From Acinetobacter sp. ANC 4805 (lineage in GTDB: Bacteria; Pseudomonadota; Gammaproteobacteria; Pseudomonadales; Moraxellaceae): a stretch of 64,000 nucleotides of DNA. Positions 31,194 to 38,767 of this stretch are shown here, in pieces (positions within the stretch are counted from its first letter, which is position 1; each line of letters begins with the position of its first letter). The position numbers and the translations under genes were made by a program. The notes under the pieces were generated by a model. It saw only the letters and a program-made list of their open reading frames with translations. It was not told the DNA's origin and made no database searches. The stretch spans positions 248,001 through 312,000 of the forward strand of contig NZ_JAKZGD010000001.1 of NCBI RefSeq assembly GCF_022549495.1. Reading direction: 5' to 3'.

Positions 31194-31784
31194 ATGAAAA
31201 TGATCAAACAAACCGCTCTCGCAACTGTGTTGGCAAGCACGTTATTGTTCACGGGTTGTGGATATAATACCTTGCAAGTGAAAGATGAAGCCGTAAGTGC
31301 TTCATGGTCTGAGGTGCAAAACCAATATCAACGACGTGCTGACCTTGTTCCAAATCTTGTCAATGTGGTGAAAGGTTATGCCAAACATGAAGAACAAGTG
31401 TTGGTCGAGGTGACACAAGCACGTTCTAATGTTGCGGGTTTGAAAGTGGATAAAGAGGTTTTAGAAGACCCAGCACTATTTGAAAAATACCAACAAGCAC
31501 AAAGCCAATTAACAGGGGCATTGTCTCGCTTGTTAATGGTGCAGGAGCGTTATCCTGATCTCAAAGCCAATGAGCAATTCCGTGATTTACAAGCACAATT
31601 GGAAGGGACAGAAAATCGTATCGCCGTTGCTCGTAACCGTTATATTACGACAGTACAGGACTATAATTCCTATGTTCGTCAATTCCCACAAGCGATGACG
31701 GCAAAAGTGATTGGAATGAAAACCAAAGAGAATTTTAAGGCGGAACAGTCGGCTCAACAAGCACCAACAGTATCATTTAATTAA
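31194..31784 (+). CDS. lemA: LemA family lipoprotein
   Basis: A 196-residue lipoprotein: the signal peptide MKMIKQTALATVLASTLLFTG ends in the lipobox TGC. Then comes the LemA four-helix domain with WSEVQNQYQRRADLVPNLVNVVKGYAKHE, RLLMVQERYPDLKANEQFRDLQAQLEGTENRI and ARNRYI, all family hallmarks. GAGGG lies 10-12 bases upstream of the ATG; a longer frame from 31071 runs through the preceding terminator and is rejected. LemA has no settled biochemical role. Its pairing with TPM-domain proteins here is a common operon arrangement. Confidence 0.92.
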   Translation: MKMIKQTALATVLASTLLFTGCGYNTLQVKDEAVSASWSEVQNQYQRRADLVPNLVNVVKGYAKHEEQVLVEVTQARSNVAGLKVDKEVLEDPALFEKYQQAQSQLTGALSRLLMVQERYPDLKANEQFRDLQAQLEGTENRIAVARNRYITTVQDYNSYVRQFPQAMTAKVIGMKTKENFKAEQSAQQAPTVSFN

Positions 31785-31808
31785 GATCGGACTGTTAGGA
31801 GTAGTCGT

Positions 31809-32870
31809 ATGCTAAGTGTGTATAGGCAATATCTGAAACAGCAAGCTTTACCTGTTTTAATGATTGTTTTGGCGACGCTATTTTTTCAGCATACGGTTTG
31901 GGCTGAGAGCGCTACAACGGCTGATCAAAGTGATACGATTGTTGCAACTCAAATCATCCAACAGCAGCAAAACCAAACATCAACGACATCTAGCCAAAAC
32001 GTTGAAACAGTAGCTTTACCACAAGTTGCTCATGATATGGCGGATGGTGAATCCATACGGGGTCTGCCGACTTTAAATCAACCCATTATTGATCAGGCAA
32101 AGATATTAACTGATGTTGAGATGTGGCAGCTTAATCAGAAAATATTAAGTCTTTACCAGCAAGGAAAAGCCCAAATCGGTGTGATTATTGTCCCAACGAC
32201 AGGGCAAGAATCCATTTTTGATTTCGCTCTGCGCGTGGGTGAAAAATGGCAACTCGGTTCAGCCAAACGAGACAATGGCTTATTAATGGCGATTGCAATA
32301 AATGATCATAAAATTCAAATTTTGACAGGCTATGGTCTCGAAGGTGTTTTACCTGATGTGGTTCTTAGCCGTATTATTCGTAATCAGATCACACCCTCTT
32401 TTAAACAAGGTCAGTATGCACAAGGCATTTCATCTGGTTTAGATGAGATTACTCGGATTGTGAATCTAGACCCAGAAATCGCACAGCAGGCAGCTCAGGA
32501 ACTCAAAGAACGCCATGAACAAGCATTACGGGAGCAACAAGCCAAGGATAATACTCTCTCAATGGCATTATTTATCCTTATCGCAGGTGTTGTGGGTTCA
32601 TTTATTATCGGTAAGCGTTTAAGTGCTGCGACGGCTGGCGTAACTGCTACAGCAGCAGGTCTGTTGAATGGTACAGGTCTGGTCATGAGTTTATTGCTTG
32701 GGTTTGGTATTTTCTTTTTACTCATTACTTCACTTGCTCAACTCATTTTTCAAGCGTTCTTATCGGGTGGGGGGCGTGGAGGCGGTGGTGGTTTTGGAGG
32801 AGGTCATGGTGGTGGCTATAGTGGCGGTGGTGGTCGCTTTGGAGGAGGGGGAGCATCAGGCTCATGGTAA
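31809..32870 (+). CDS. TPM-domain membrane protein with Gly-rich tail (YgcG-type)
   Basis: A 353-residue protein. A signal peptide (about residues 1-34) leads into a linker rich in Gln/Thr, then a TPM domain (residues 95-215) with the family start LNQPIIDQAKILTD, GKAQIGVIIVPTT and RDNGLLMAIAINDHKIQILTGYGLEGVLPD. Two hydrophobic segments (about residues 248-265 and 285-315) anchor it. It ends in a striking Gly/Ser/Phe-rich tail, typically GGGGFGGG repeats, terminating GASGSW. Twenty-four bases after lemA; its end overlaps the next gene. Function unknown. Confidence 0.9.
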   Translation: MLSVYRQYLKQQALPVLMIVLATLFFQHTVWAESATTADQSDTIVATQIIQQQQNQTSTTSSQNVETVALPQVAHDMADGESIRGLPTLNQPIIDQAKILTDVEMWQLNQKILSLYQQGKAQIGVIIVPTTGQESIFDFALRVGEKWQLGSAKRDNGLLMAIAINDHKIQILTGYGLEGVLPDVVLSRIIRNQITPSFKQGQYAQGISSGLDEITRIVNLDPEIAQQAAQELKERHEQALREQQAKDNTLSMALFILIAGVVGSFIIGKRLSAATAGVTATAAGLLNGTGLVMSLLLGFGIFFLLITSLAQLIFQAFLSGGGRGGGGGFGGGHGGGYSGGGGRFGGGGASGSW

Positions 32871-33424
32871 CCAAGACAGATACAACACAGATTATTACCC
32901 AGCCAAAACTGGATGAGCCTGTAGAGCCAAGTTTAAAACGTTGGCTTAAACATTTCTTTTATGTTTCTTCTGCACATCGCTATTTCAGTAAACAAGATCG
33001 GCTTGAGATTGCTAAAGTAGTACAACAAGCTGAACATGGTCATGTTGGTGAGATTCAGGTTGTGATAGAAGGACATATTCCATGTTCACAGGCTTATCAT
33101 CAAAATACACGATTACGTGCGCAGCAACTCTTTGCTGAACTGGGTGTTTGGGATACAGAACTAAACAGTGGCGTATTGTTATATTTGAATCTTTGTGAGC
33201 ATAAAGTCGAAATTGTAATTGATCGTGGTTTAAAGAATGCAACCCAAGTTGAAACTTGGAATGAAATTTGCCAAGGCATTGTCAGGCTATTGGCTCAAAA
33301 ACAATATTTACAAGCCATAAATGATGGCGTGAATGAGATTGGGCAAATCTTAGATCATTATTTTATCAAAAATAAAAATAACCATGAAAATGAATTACCT
33401 AATGAACCTATTATTTTAAATTAA
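32864..33424 (+). CDS. Soluble TPM-domain protein
   Basis: A second TPM-domain protein (186 residues) that lacks a signal peptide and a Gly-rich tail. Its core includes FSKQDRLEIAKVVQQAEHGHVGEIQVVIEG, ELGVWDTELNSGVLLYLNLCEHKVEIVIDRGL and INDGVNEIG, matching the TPM fold. One moderately hydrophobic segment, KRWLKHFFYV, sits near the N-terminus. Its ATG lies 7 bases before the end of the preceding TPM gene, so the two are translationally coupled and the products may act together with LemA at the inner membrane. Confidence 0.85.
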   Translation: MVTKTDTTQIITQPKLDEPVEPSLKRWLKHFFYVSSAHRYFSKQDRLEIAKVVQQAEHGHVGEIQVVIEGHIPCSQAYHQNTRLRAQQLFAELGVWDTELNSGVLLYLNLCEHKVEIVIDRGLKNATQVETWNEICQGIVRLLAQKQYLQAINDGVNEIGQILDHYFIKNKNNHENELPNEPIILN

Positions 33425-33437
33425 CAATACGTTTATC

Positions 33438-33459
33438 AGTTAATCAACTTTGATTAACT
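33438..33459. terminator. Hairpin after the TPM operon, possible terminator
   Basis: A perfect 10-bp inverted repeat (AGTTAATCAA/TTGATTAACT) with a 2-base loop sits 14 bases after the last TPM gene. The T tract is poor, so intrinsic termination is uncertain. Confidence 0.4.
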
Positions 33460-33660
33460 AATTTGTATCAGATATGTGCATAAAGAAAGCTCCAAAATTT
33501 ATCATTTGTAAAAATATGTCCTTTTATCTTCCGATGAGCGGTTGAATGAATCGCTATATTTTTTGTGTGATTTATGTCGCTCAATTTGAGCTCTCTTCGA
33601 TAAAAATCATGTTTAATGGATGATAAAGTTGAAAATTAGTCGTTAAAGGTGACGTTTATT

Positions 33661-33680
33661 GTCATATATTGTCATATATT
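33661..33680 (+). repeat. Tandem 10-bp repeat upstream of pilA
   Basis: GTCATATATT occurs twice in direct tandem. Each copy completes a TGTC (33660 and 33670), and a third TGTC is at 33698. TGTC-type elements are described as PilR binding sites at Pseudomonas pilA, so these may be activator sites; that role is inferred. Confidence 0.5.
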
Positions 33681-33763
33681 GGAATAATTGGGTTATTTGT
33701 CACCAATAATAATATTCTTTTAAGTCTCTGTTTTTTTGAGTTAAAATTGGCTAAGCTAAGGAT

Positions 33764-33779
33764 TGGCATAGAACATGCT
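33764..33779 (+). promoter_or_regulatory. pilA: Sigma-54 promoter of pilA
   Basis: TGGCAT-AGAAC-ATGCT has the GG and GC dinucleotides at exact -24/-12 spacing. It places the start site about 46 bases before the pilin ATG. Pilin genes of this type are commonly driven by RpoN with PilR. Confidence 0.65.
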
Positions 33780-33835
33780 AAATACAAAGTAGCTGAAAAA
33801 AGGCTTATAAAAATTTATACCATTGGAGAAATGTT

Positions 33836-34369
33836 ATGAAATCAATGCAAAAAGGTTTTACTCTTATTGAATTAATGATCGTTGTAGCGATTATTGGTAT
33901 TTTGGCTGCGATTGCACTTCCTGCATACCAAGACTATACAATCCGTACTCGTATTACTGAAGGTTTAACAATTGCTGGTGACTTGCAAAAACAAGTTGCT
34001 GGTGCCCCTACTTTAACGGATCTTGGTGTTGCTGTAGATACTTGGAATGATCAAGTTGGTGTTGGTATCGGTGCAAAATCAAAATATGTGAACTCTGTAC
34101 AAGCAGTTCGTACTACTGGTGTGATTACAGTAACTTATAACCCAACAACTGTGGGTGTAGCTCCTGCTCAAAATACACTTATATTAAGCCCTTATGTTCA
34201 ATCTCAAGCTACTGCTGAAACTCTAGCATCTGCATTAGGTGCAGGTCGTACGGGTTCTGTAGACTGGGCTTGTGCATCAGCTACTAATGCTACAGCTACA
34301 GCTCAAGGTTTAACTGGTGCCGCAGTTGGTACAGTTCAAGCAAAATATGCACCTTCTCAATGCCGTTAA
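33836..34369 (+). CDS. pilA: Type IV major pilin, first copy
   Basis: Structural subunit of the type IV pilus (177 residues). A short leader MKSMQKG is cleaved before Phe; the mature N-terminus [18 protein letters not shown] has the conserved Glu5. The C-terminal disulfide loop is formed by Cys in VDWAC and the Cys before the final Arg. GGAG lies before the ATG, a sigma-54 promoter is upstream and a strong terminator follows, so it is probably expressed highly on its own. The C-terminus is Arg, not the terminal Ser used by TfpO-type glycosylation. ComP in A. baylyi is the likely counterpart. Confidence 0.95.
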   Translation: MKSMQKGFTLIELMIVVAIIGILAAIALPAYQDYTIRTRITEGLTIAGDLQKQVAGAPTLTDLGVAVDTWNDQVGVGIGAKSKYVNSVQAVRTTGVITVTYNPTTVGVAPAQNTLILSPYVQSQATAETLASALGAGRTGSVDWACASATNATATAQGLTGAAVGTVQAKYAPSQCR

Positions 34370-34380
34370 TATTTGATTAA

Positions 34381-34411
34381 AAAAGAACAGCCTTAGGGCT
34401 GTTTTTTTTTT
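34381..34411 (+). terminator. Terminator after the first pilin gene
   Basis: The stem AACAGCC/GGGCTGTT is followed by a run of T. It isolates the first pilin message from the second pilin gene. Confidence 0.9.
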
Positions 34412-34564
34412 AATTATTATGACGTAAAATGGAAGATATATGACAAATTTTGGCCTGTTCTATATAATTTATATTCTAATATGTTGATTTATATAATTAA
34501 AAATAGTGGTATGTTTTTTGAATATAATTTAGGAGTGAAGTGAAATTATGATGGGATAATTGAG

Positions 34565-35095
34565 ATGGAAAAAGGATTTACGCTTATTGAGTTAATGATA
34601 GTTGTGGCAATCATTGGTATTTTGGCTGCTATAGCACTTCCTGCTTATCAAGATTACACAATCCGTACTCGTGTGATCGAGGGGGTGAGTTTGGCTGATA
34701 GTGCGAAATCGGCAATGGCTGCAGAAGCAATTATTTCCAATAATGATTTAATGATTGTTACAACTTCGTGGAATAAACAAGCTGCGAATAAAGGAGCAAC
34801 CAGTAAATATGTGGACTCTGTTTTAGTTAATAGTGCCACTGGAGAAATTACAGTTACATTTAAGGCGAATATGATTGGTGTTGCGGCAGCTGAAAATACT
34901 TTGGTGCTTAGTCCTTTTATAAGAGTGGATGCTACAACGATTAAATCTCTTCAGAATGCATTAACTGATGGTCAAAGTGGTGTTGTTGATTGGGCATGTT
35001 CTTCTAAAACACAGTACTCAGCAATTAATCATGGTATGACTGGTGCAACTTTAGGAACTCTACAGCCTAGATATGCTCCTTCAGTTTGTAGATAA
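34565..35095 (+). CDS. Type IV pilin, second tandem copy
   Basis: A 176-residue pilin paralogue. The leader is only MEKG, the first 30 mature residues are nearly identical to the upstream pilin ([29 protein letters not shown]), and the homology continues to the end, including both C-terminal cysteines (VDWAC, PSVCR). The head domain differs widely. There is no sigma-54 promoter; a TATAAT at 34523-34528 is the best -10. GGGA lies 8 bases before the ATG. It could be an alternative major pilin, or a silent or conditionally expressed copy. Confidence 0.9.
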   Translation: MEKGFTLIELMIVVAIIGILAAIALPAYQDYTIRTRVIEGVSLADSAKSAMAAEAIISNNDLMIVTTSWNKQAANKGATSKYVDSVLVNSATGEITVTFKANMIGVAAAENTLVLSPFIRVDATTIKSLQNALTDGQSGVVDWACSSKTQYSAINHGMTGATLGTLQPRYAPSVCR

Positions 35096-35125
35096 TACGC
35101 AAAACTTTTATTGATTTAAAGTGAT

Positions 35126-35860
35126 ATGACACCAAGAAAAAAATTTGCATTAAGGCATTTATTGTTATCCTTACTGGTTGCTAGCTTTATTATGGCTGTT
35201 GTTTTTTTTATGTGGTACCCATACCCATTAGGAAAAGCTACAGGCGTGACTCGAATTTTCTTGATGGTGGTAGGAGTGGATATAATTCTAGGACCATTAC
35301 TTACATGGCTTGTTTATAAGGAAGGAAAGAAGACTCTAATATTTGATTTAACCATAATTATTTTAATTCAAATCTCTGCTCTATGTTTCGGTATATACCA
35401 CATTGCTCAGGGGCGTCCAACATGGATTGTATATAGTGTGAATCGTTTTGAGCTTGTTAGAAATAATGAAATTTATACCAAAAATATTCAACAAGCGCAG
35501 AGACAATATCAACAAGTTTCTTGGTTAAAGCCAAATTTTGTTGCTATAGAGTTTGCAAAAGATTCAAAGAGGCGTAGTCAAGATATGTTTGATGAGATTT
35601 TAGGTGGGGTGGAAATATCACAGCGTCCTGAGCGTTATGTTGACTTATTGAAAGTAAAACGGCAAATTCAAAAACGCACTTTAGATTTGAATTTATTATA
35701 CCAGTTTAATGACAAGGCGATAGTGCAAAAAATATTAGCCAAGTACCCGCAAGCTTCAGGTTTTGTACCTCTCAAAGCAAATGCTGTTGATATGACGGTT
35801 TTGATTGACAAAAAAACAGGACAGGTAGTAAAGATTGTAGACTTGCGTCCATGGAAGTAA
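35126..35860 (+). CDS. tfpZ: TfpX/TfpZ-type pilin accessory membrane protein
   Basis: A 244-residue inner-membrane protein with three or four N-terminal helices (about residues 11-32, 43-62, 70-92) and a soluble C-terminal half. The segments MWYPYPLGKATGVTRIFLMVVGVDIILGP and GRPTWIVYSVNRFELV are typical of the TfpX/TfpZ family. That family is encoded beside certain pilin alleles in Pseudomonas and Acinetobacter and affects pilin stability or assembly. It lies 30 bases after the second pilin and is probably co-transcribed with it. Confidence 0.8.
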   Translation: MTPRKKFALRHLLLSLLVASFIMAVVFFMWYPYPLGKATGVTRIFLMVVGVDIILGPLLTWLVYKEGKKTLIFDLTIIILIQISALCFGIYHIAQGRPTWIVYSVNRFELVRNNEIYTKNIQQAQRQYQQVSWLKPNFVAIEFAKDSKRRSQDMFDEILGGVEISQRPERYVDLLKVKRQIQKRTLDLNLLYQFNDKAIVQKILAKYPQASGFVPLKANAVDMTVLIDKKTGQVVKIVDLRPWK

Positions 35861-35896
35861 AATCAATTCAAGTTAACTAATTATTAGAATTTGTTT

Positions 35897-35938
35897 AAAA
35901 GAGCTTCGATGTATAATCAGATCGAGCTCTTTTTTTTT
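35897..35938 (+). terminator. Terminator immediately before the O-ligase start
   Basis: The stem AAAGAGC..TCGAT pairs with ATCGA..GCTCTTT, followed by eight T. The last T lies only two bases before the ATG of the next gene. Confidence 0.75.
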
Positions 35939-35940
35939 AT

Positions 35941-37590
35941 ATGAATATGCAAATTTTATGTAGTGTCATTGTGGCTTTGTTGATCAGCTCCGCTTGGCTA
36001 TCGCCATTCCATACCTATCCTTGGGTGACATTCTCAAGTGAGATAGCGAGTTTTGGGGCTGCTCTGGCTTTCTTTGGCGTGTCTTTAAAGCAAGAGATTA
36101 GAATTCCTAAACCACAACTTTTGATGCTACCCGTCCTTGCAATTCCATTATTTCAATGGTTTTTTGGACTTATCACGGATTTTAGTGTCGCATTCCTAAG
36201 TTTTTCATACATGTTTATGTTTTGGTTAATGATGGTGTGTGGATATAGCTTGTCTTCTATATCTGAACAGCGCGAGCGACTCATGCAGGGATTGAGCATC
36301 TTATTATTAAGTATTGCTTTAATAAGTAGTCTGCTTGCGATTGTACAATGGTTAAACCTTGAATCAGGTTTGAGTTGGGTGATGCAATTAAAGGGCAATA
36401 GACCCTATGCTAATTTCGGTCAACCTAATAACTTAGCTACATTTCTGATTATGGGATTAATGGGTGCATTGTATTTATATGAAAAAAACAAGGTGTCATT
36501 GTGGCTCCTCGTGCCTTCAAGCGTACTCATCTTATTTGCAATTTGTTTAACCCAATCACGTACCTCATGGTTAGTCTGTATTTTTATTTGCGTTTATTGG
36601 CTTTGTAAACAGTATAAGAACAAACCAAGGCTTAATTTTATTCAGTTATTATTTTGGTCAGCAGCTTATTTTTTGATTGCAGCGTTTTTGTTGCCTGCCA
36701 TCGCACAATTGATGACGACGAATGTAGGAGAGGCTGTCACGCATACCGCTTCGTTAGCTGAACGTGCAGGGTCTGGGCATGAGCGTCTTGGGATGTGGAT
36801 GCAGATTCTACATGCAATTGTTGAACGCCCTTGGTTTGGTTATGGGTGGAATCAAACCAGTATTGCTGTTGTGGAGAGTATTCATTTCAATACGGTGCAA
36901 GTTTGGTTTAACAGTTCACATAATATTGTGTTGGATCTGCTTGTGTGGAATGGTCTGCCATTAGGTTCTTTAATTATTGTTTATTTTACTGCTTGGTTAT
37001 TCTGGTTAAACAAAAATGCAAAAGATACGATTTCAATTATTGCGATCTTAATGGTGAGTGCTATCTTGATTCATGCAATGTTGGAATTTCCGCAGCGGTA
37101 TGCTTATTTCCTTTTACCAATGGGGGTTCTATTTGGCTTGATTCAAGCGCAGACTCCAAATCTAAAAGGACTTACATTACACCGAAATGTGATTCGTTGT
37201 GTTTGGTTAATGAGTATTGTGGTATTGCTTGTAGTTTGGCGAGATTACAAACTTTTTCAAGATAATAGTCGGTTGGTCTTGAAGCAAAAACCAGTTTCGG
37301 AACAAATACTCGGTAGTTCTAGAATTTTGGTGCTAACGCAGTTTCAACAGCGACTAGATTGGATCGCTTTGAAGCCTCAAACAGCCATGTCGGATTCAGA
37401 CTTACTGCAACTTGGGGAAATGGTTAAGAATAAGGCAACGCCTTATAATCTAAAAAAATATGCACAATTACTTGCTTATAATCATAAACTTGTAGAGGCG
37501 GAGCAGCAGTTATTTGTATTGCAACAATTGTATAAGCAAAAAATAAGTTTGGCAGAAATTATTGAATTAAATAATCAGATAAAGCCCTAA
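35941..37590 (+). CDS. pglL: PglL-type O-oligosaccharyltransferase (Wzy_C family)
   Basis: Transfers lipid-linked glycans to Ser/Thr of exported proteins, here presumably the pilin. It has 549 residues: about 10-12 membrane helices, with the large periplasmic loop carrying the Wzy_C/PglL signature around GHERLGMWMQILHAIVERPWFGYGWNQ, and FNSSHNIVLDLLVWNG. The C-terminal ~120 residues are a soluble tail. In A. baylyi a PglL enzyme dedicated to ComP lies beside comP, and bfr follows as here. O-antigen ligase or polymerase is the alternative reading, but no polysaccharide genes are nearby. Confidence 0.85.
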   Translation: MNMQILCSVIVALLISSAWLSPFHTYPWVTFSSEIASFGAALAFFGVSLKQEIRIPKPQLLMLPVLAIPLFQWFFGLITDFSVAFLSFSYMFMFWLMMVCGYSLSSISEQRERLMQGLSILLLSIALISSLLAIVQWLNLESGLSWVMQLKGNRPYANFGQPNNLATFLIMGLMGALYLYEKNKVSLWLLVPSSVLILFAICLTQSRTSWLVCIFICVYWLCKQYKNKPRLNFIQLLFWSAAYFLIAAFLLPAIAQLMTTNVGEAVTHTASLAERAGSGHERLGMWMQILHAIVERPWFGYGWNQTSIAVVESIHFNTVQVWFNSSHNIVLDLLVWNGLPLGSLIIVYFTAWLFWLNKNAKDTISIIAILMVSAILIHAMLEFPQRYAYFLLPMGVLFGLIQAQTPNLKGLTLHRNVIRCVWLMSIVVLLVVWRDYKLFQDNSRLVLKQKPVSEQILGSSRILVLTQFQQRLDWIALKPQTAMSDSDLLQLGEMVKNKATPYNLKKYAQLLAYNHKLVEAEQQLFVLQQLYKQKISLAEIIELNNQIKP

Positions 37591-37594
37591 GAAA

Positions 37595-37638
37595 AAGCTC
37601 TCGACTTGGACTTTCTGAAAAGTTGCAGTCGGGAGCTT
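37595..37638 (-). terminator. Terminator of bfr
   Basis: A 12-bp stem, AAGCTCTCGACT with AGTCGGGAGCTT, has one wobble. On the minus strand it is followed by five T. It lies between the convergent pglL and bfr genes. Confidence 0.75.
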
Positions 37639-37664
37639 AATGGCTAAAATTGAGATGTATGCGT

Positions 37665-38129
37665 TTAGATTTGGCTCTGAATATAGTTTTCAATACCAAC
37701 ATTTTCAACTAGATCGAGTTGTGTGTCGAGCCAGTCCCAATATTCTTCTTCTTTCTCTAGAATTTCTTGTACTAAATCGCGAGTAACGTAGTCTTGCTCT
37801 GCTTCTGCGAGTTCAACAGCTTGTTTGATTGCTTCGATATTTTCTTTTACTTTACGGATATCACAGTTCAAAACTTCAACTGTATGTTGTCCAATATATA
37901 GTTTGCCTAGATGCTGTAAATTGGGTAAGCCTTCTAGAAATAAAATACGCTCAATCACTTTATCCGCATGCTTCATTTGGCGAATCGATTCTTTATATTC
38001 AGCAGAACCAAGTTGTTCAATTCCCCAGTCGTTAAACATACGCGAGTGTAAAAAATATTGGTTAATTGCGGTTAAATGGTGATAAAGCACCTGATTCAGT
38101 TGATTAATAACTTCTCGATTGCCTTTCAT
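37665..38129 (-). CDS. bfr: Bacterioferritin, haem-binding type with degenerate ferroxidase site
   Basis: Subunit of the 24-mer iron store (154 residues, no gaps against E. coli Bfr as I recall it). The haem ligand Met52 (RQM-KHAD) is present. Of the six ferroxidase ligands, H54 and E127 remain, but E18 is His, E51 is Gln, E94 is Val and H130 is Tyr. Such a subunit should bind haem yet not oxidise iron by itself, and may co-assemble with an active subunit encoded elsewhere, as in two-subunit bacterioferritins of Neisseria. bfd lies upstream on the same strand. Confidence 0.93.
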   Translation of the reverse strand: MKGNREVINQLNQVLYHHLTAINQYFLHSRMFNDWGIEQLGSAEYKESIRQMKHADKVIERILFLEGLPNLQHLGKLYIGQHTVEVLNCDIRKVKENIEAIKQAVELAEAEQDYVTRDLVQEILEKEEEYWDWLDTQLDLVENVGIENYIQSQI

Positions 38130-38293
38130 TGCACTTACTCCATAAACACCACGTGATGCCCTAGTTGCTAAGGCAATTTATATGATTTTAATCAACAAAT
38201 CGTGATATGGCGAGTAAATTATAGAACGGCAAATGAAAATCACAATCAAAATACGAAGAGAGTTTGAGGTTGAATCAGTGGGTATGATTTATT

Positions 38294-38341
38294 AAAAAAA
38301 CCGCTTATCTGAGGAATGGTTAAAGTTCTACAAGAAGCGGC
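38294..38341 (-). terminator. Terminator of bfd
   Basis: Stem CCGCTT/AAGCGG with a long loop (38301-38306 with 38335-38340). On the minus strand it is followed by seven T. Confidence 0.6.
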
Positions 38342-38395
38342 GGAGTCGTAAACTGAAAATTAAAGATATAGATAGATGTTATAAATTTGGAGGGA

Positions 38396-38590
38396 TCAGG
38401 CAGCAACAGAAATACGAGCGGCAATTTCTGCTAACTCATCGCTAATAATTGAACGTGCTTCAGGTGCACAGCGACCACAGCAAGTGCCTAAGTCGAGTAA
38501 ATCACGAATTTCACGATAGCTTTCAGCGCCGTTTGCAACAGCGTCTTTGATATCTTGATCTGTGATTCCACGGCATAAACAAACATACAT
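38396..38590 (-). CDS. bfd: Bacterioferritin-associated ferredoxin
   Basis: A small [2Fe-2S] protein (64 residues) that reduces haem in bacterioferritin to release iron. It starts MYVCLCRGITD at ATG 38590; cysteines are C-x-C near the N-terminus and C-x2-C in the segment GTCCGRCAPEA, the Bfd/Fer2_BFD pattern. A GTG at 38605 would add five residues that are not family-like. A Fur-box match lies about 36 bases upstream, suggesting induction by iron starvation. Confidence 0.92.
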   Translation of the reverse strand: MYVCLCRGITDQDIKDAVANGAESYREIRDLLDLGTCCGRCAPEARSIISDELAEIAARISVAA

Positions 38591-38625
38591 GGGAGTGATC
38601 CACAAATATTAATGCGATAATTGAT

Positions 38626-38644
38626 ATTATTGATAATTATTATC
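38626..38644 (-). promoter_or_regulatory. Fur box upstream of bfd
   Basis: ATTATTGATAATTATTATC matches 15 of 19 positions of the Fur consensus GATAATGATAATCATTATC. It lies 36 bases before the bfd start. Repression by Fur-Fe is inferred. Confidence 0.65.
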
Positions 38645-38699
38645 GTTTGTCAATGAATTTCATTCTAATAATGAATGTATTCTTATTGAGAATTTGAAT

Positions 38700-38733
38700 A
38701 AAAAAATACCACCTTATCGGTAGTATTTTTTAA
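38700..38733 (-). terminator. Terminator of ridA
   Basis: The stem is AAAAATACCACC with GGTAGTATTTTT. It is fully paired on the minus strand if one G-U is allowed, and ends in a T run there. Confidence 0.7.
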
Positions 38734-38767
38734 AATATTTATCTATTTGATAAGTATGGTTTTAATT

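Larger units (their letters stand above)
33425..33835. other. Regulatory region upstream of pilA
   Basis: A 411-base gap with no gene. It holds a hairpin at its left end, a tandem 10-bp repeat with TGTC motifs, and a sigma-54 promoter match 46-70 bases before the pilin ATG. Confidence 0.5.

Noticed and set aside
32760..32866. Gly-rich stretch as an independent repeat element
   Set aside because: It is the in-frame C-terminal tail of the TPM-domain protein, a common feature of that family.
33661..33680. Tandem repeat as a CRISPR or phase-variation tract
   Set aside because: There are only two 10-bp copies, no spacers, no cas genes, and it lies outside any coding frame; a regulatory reading fits better.
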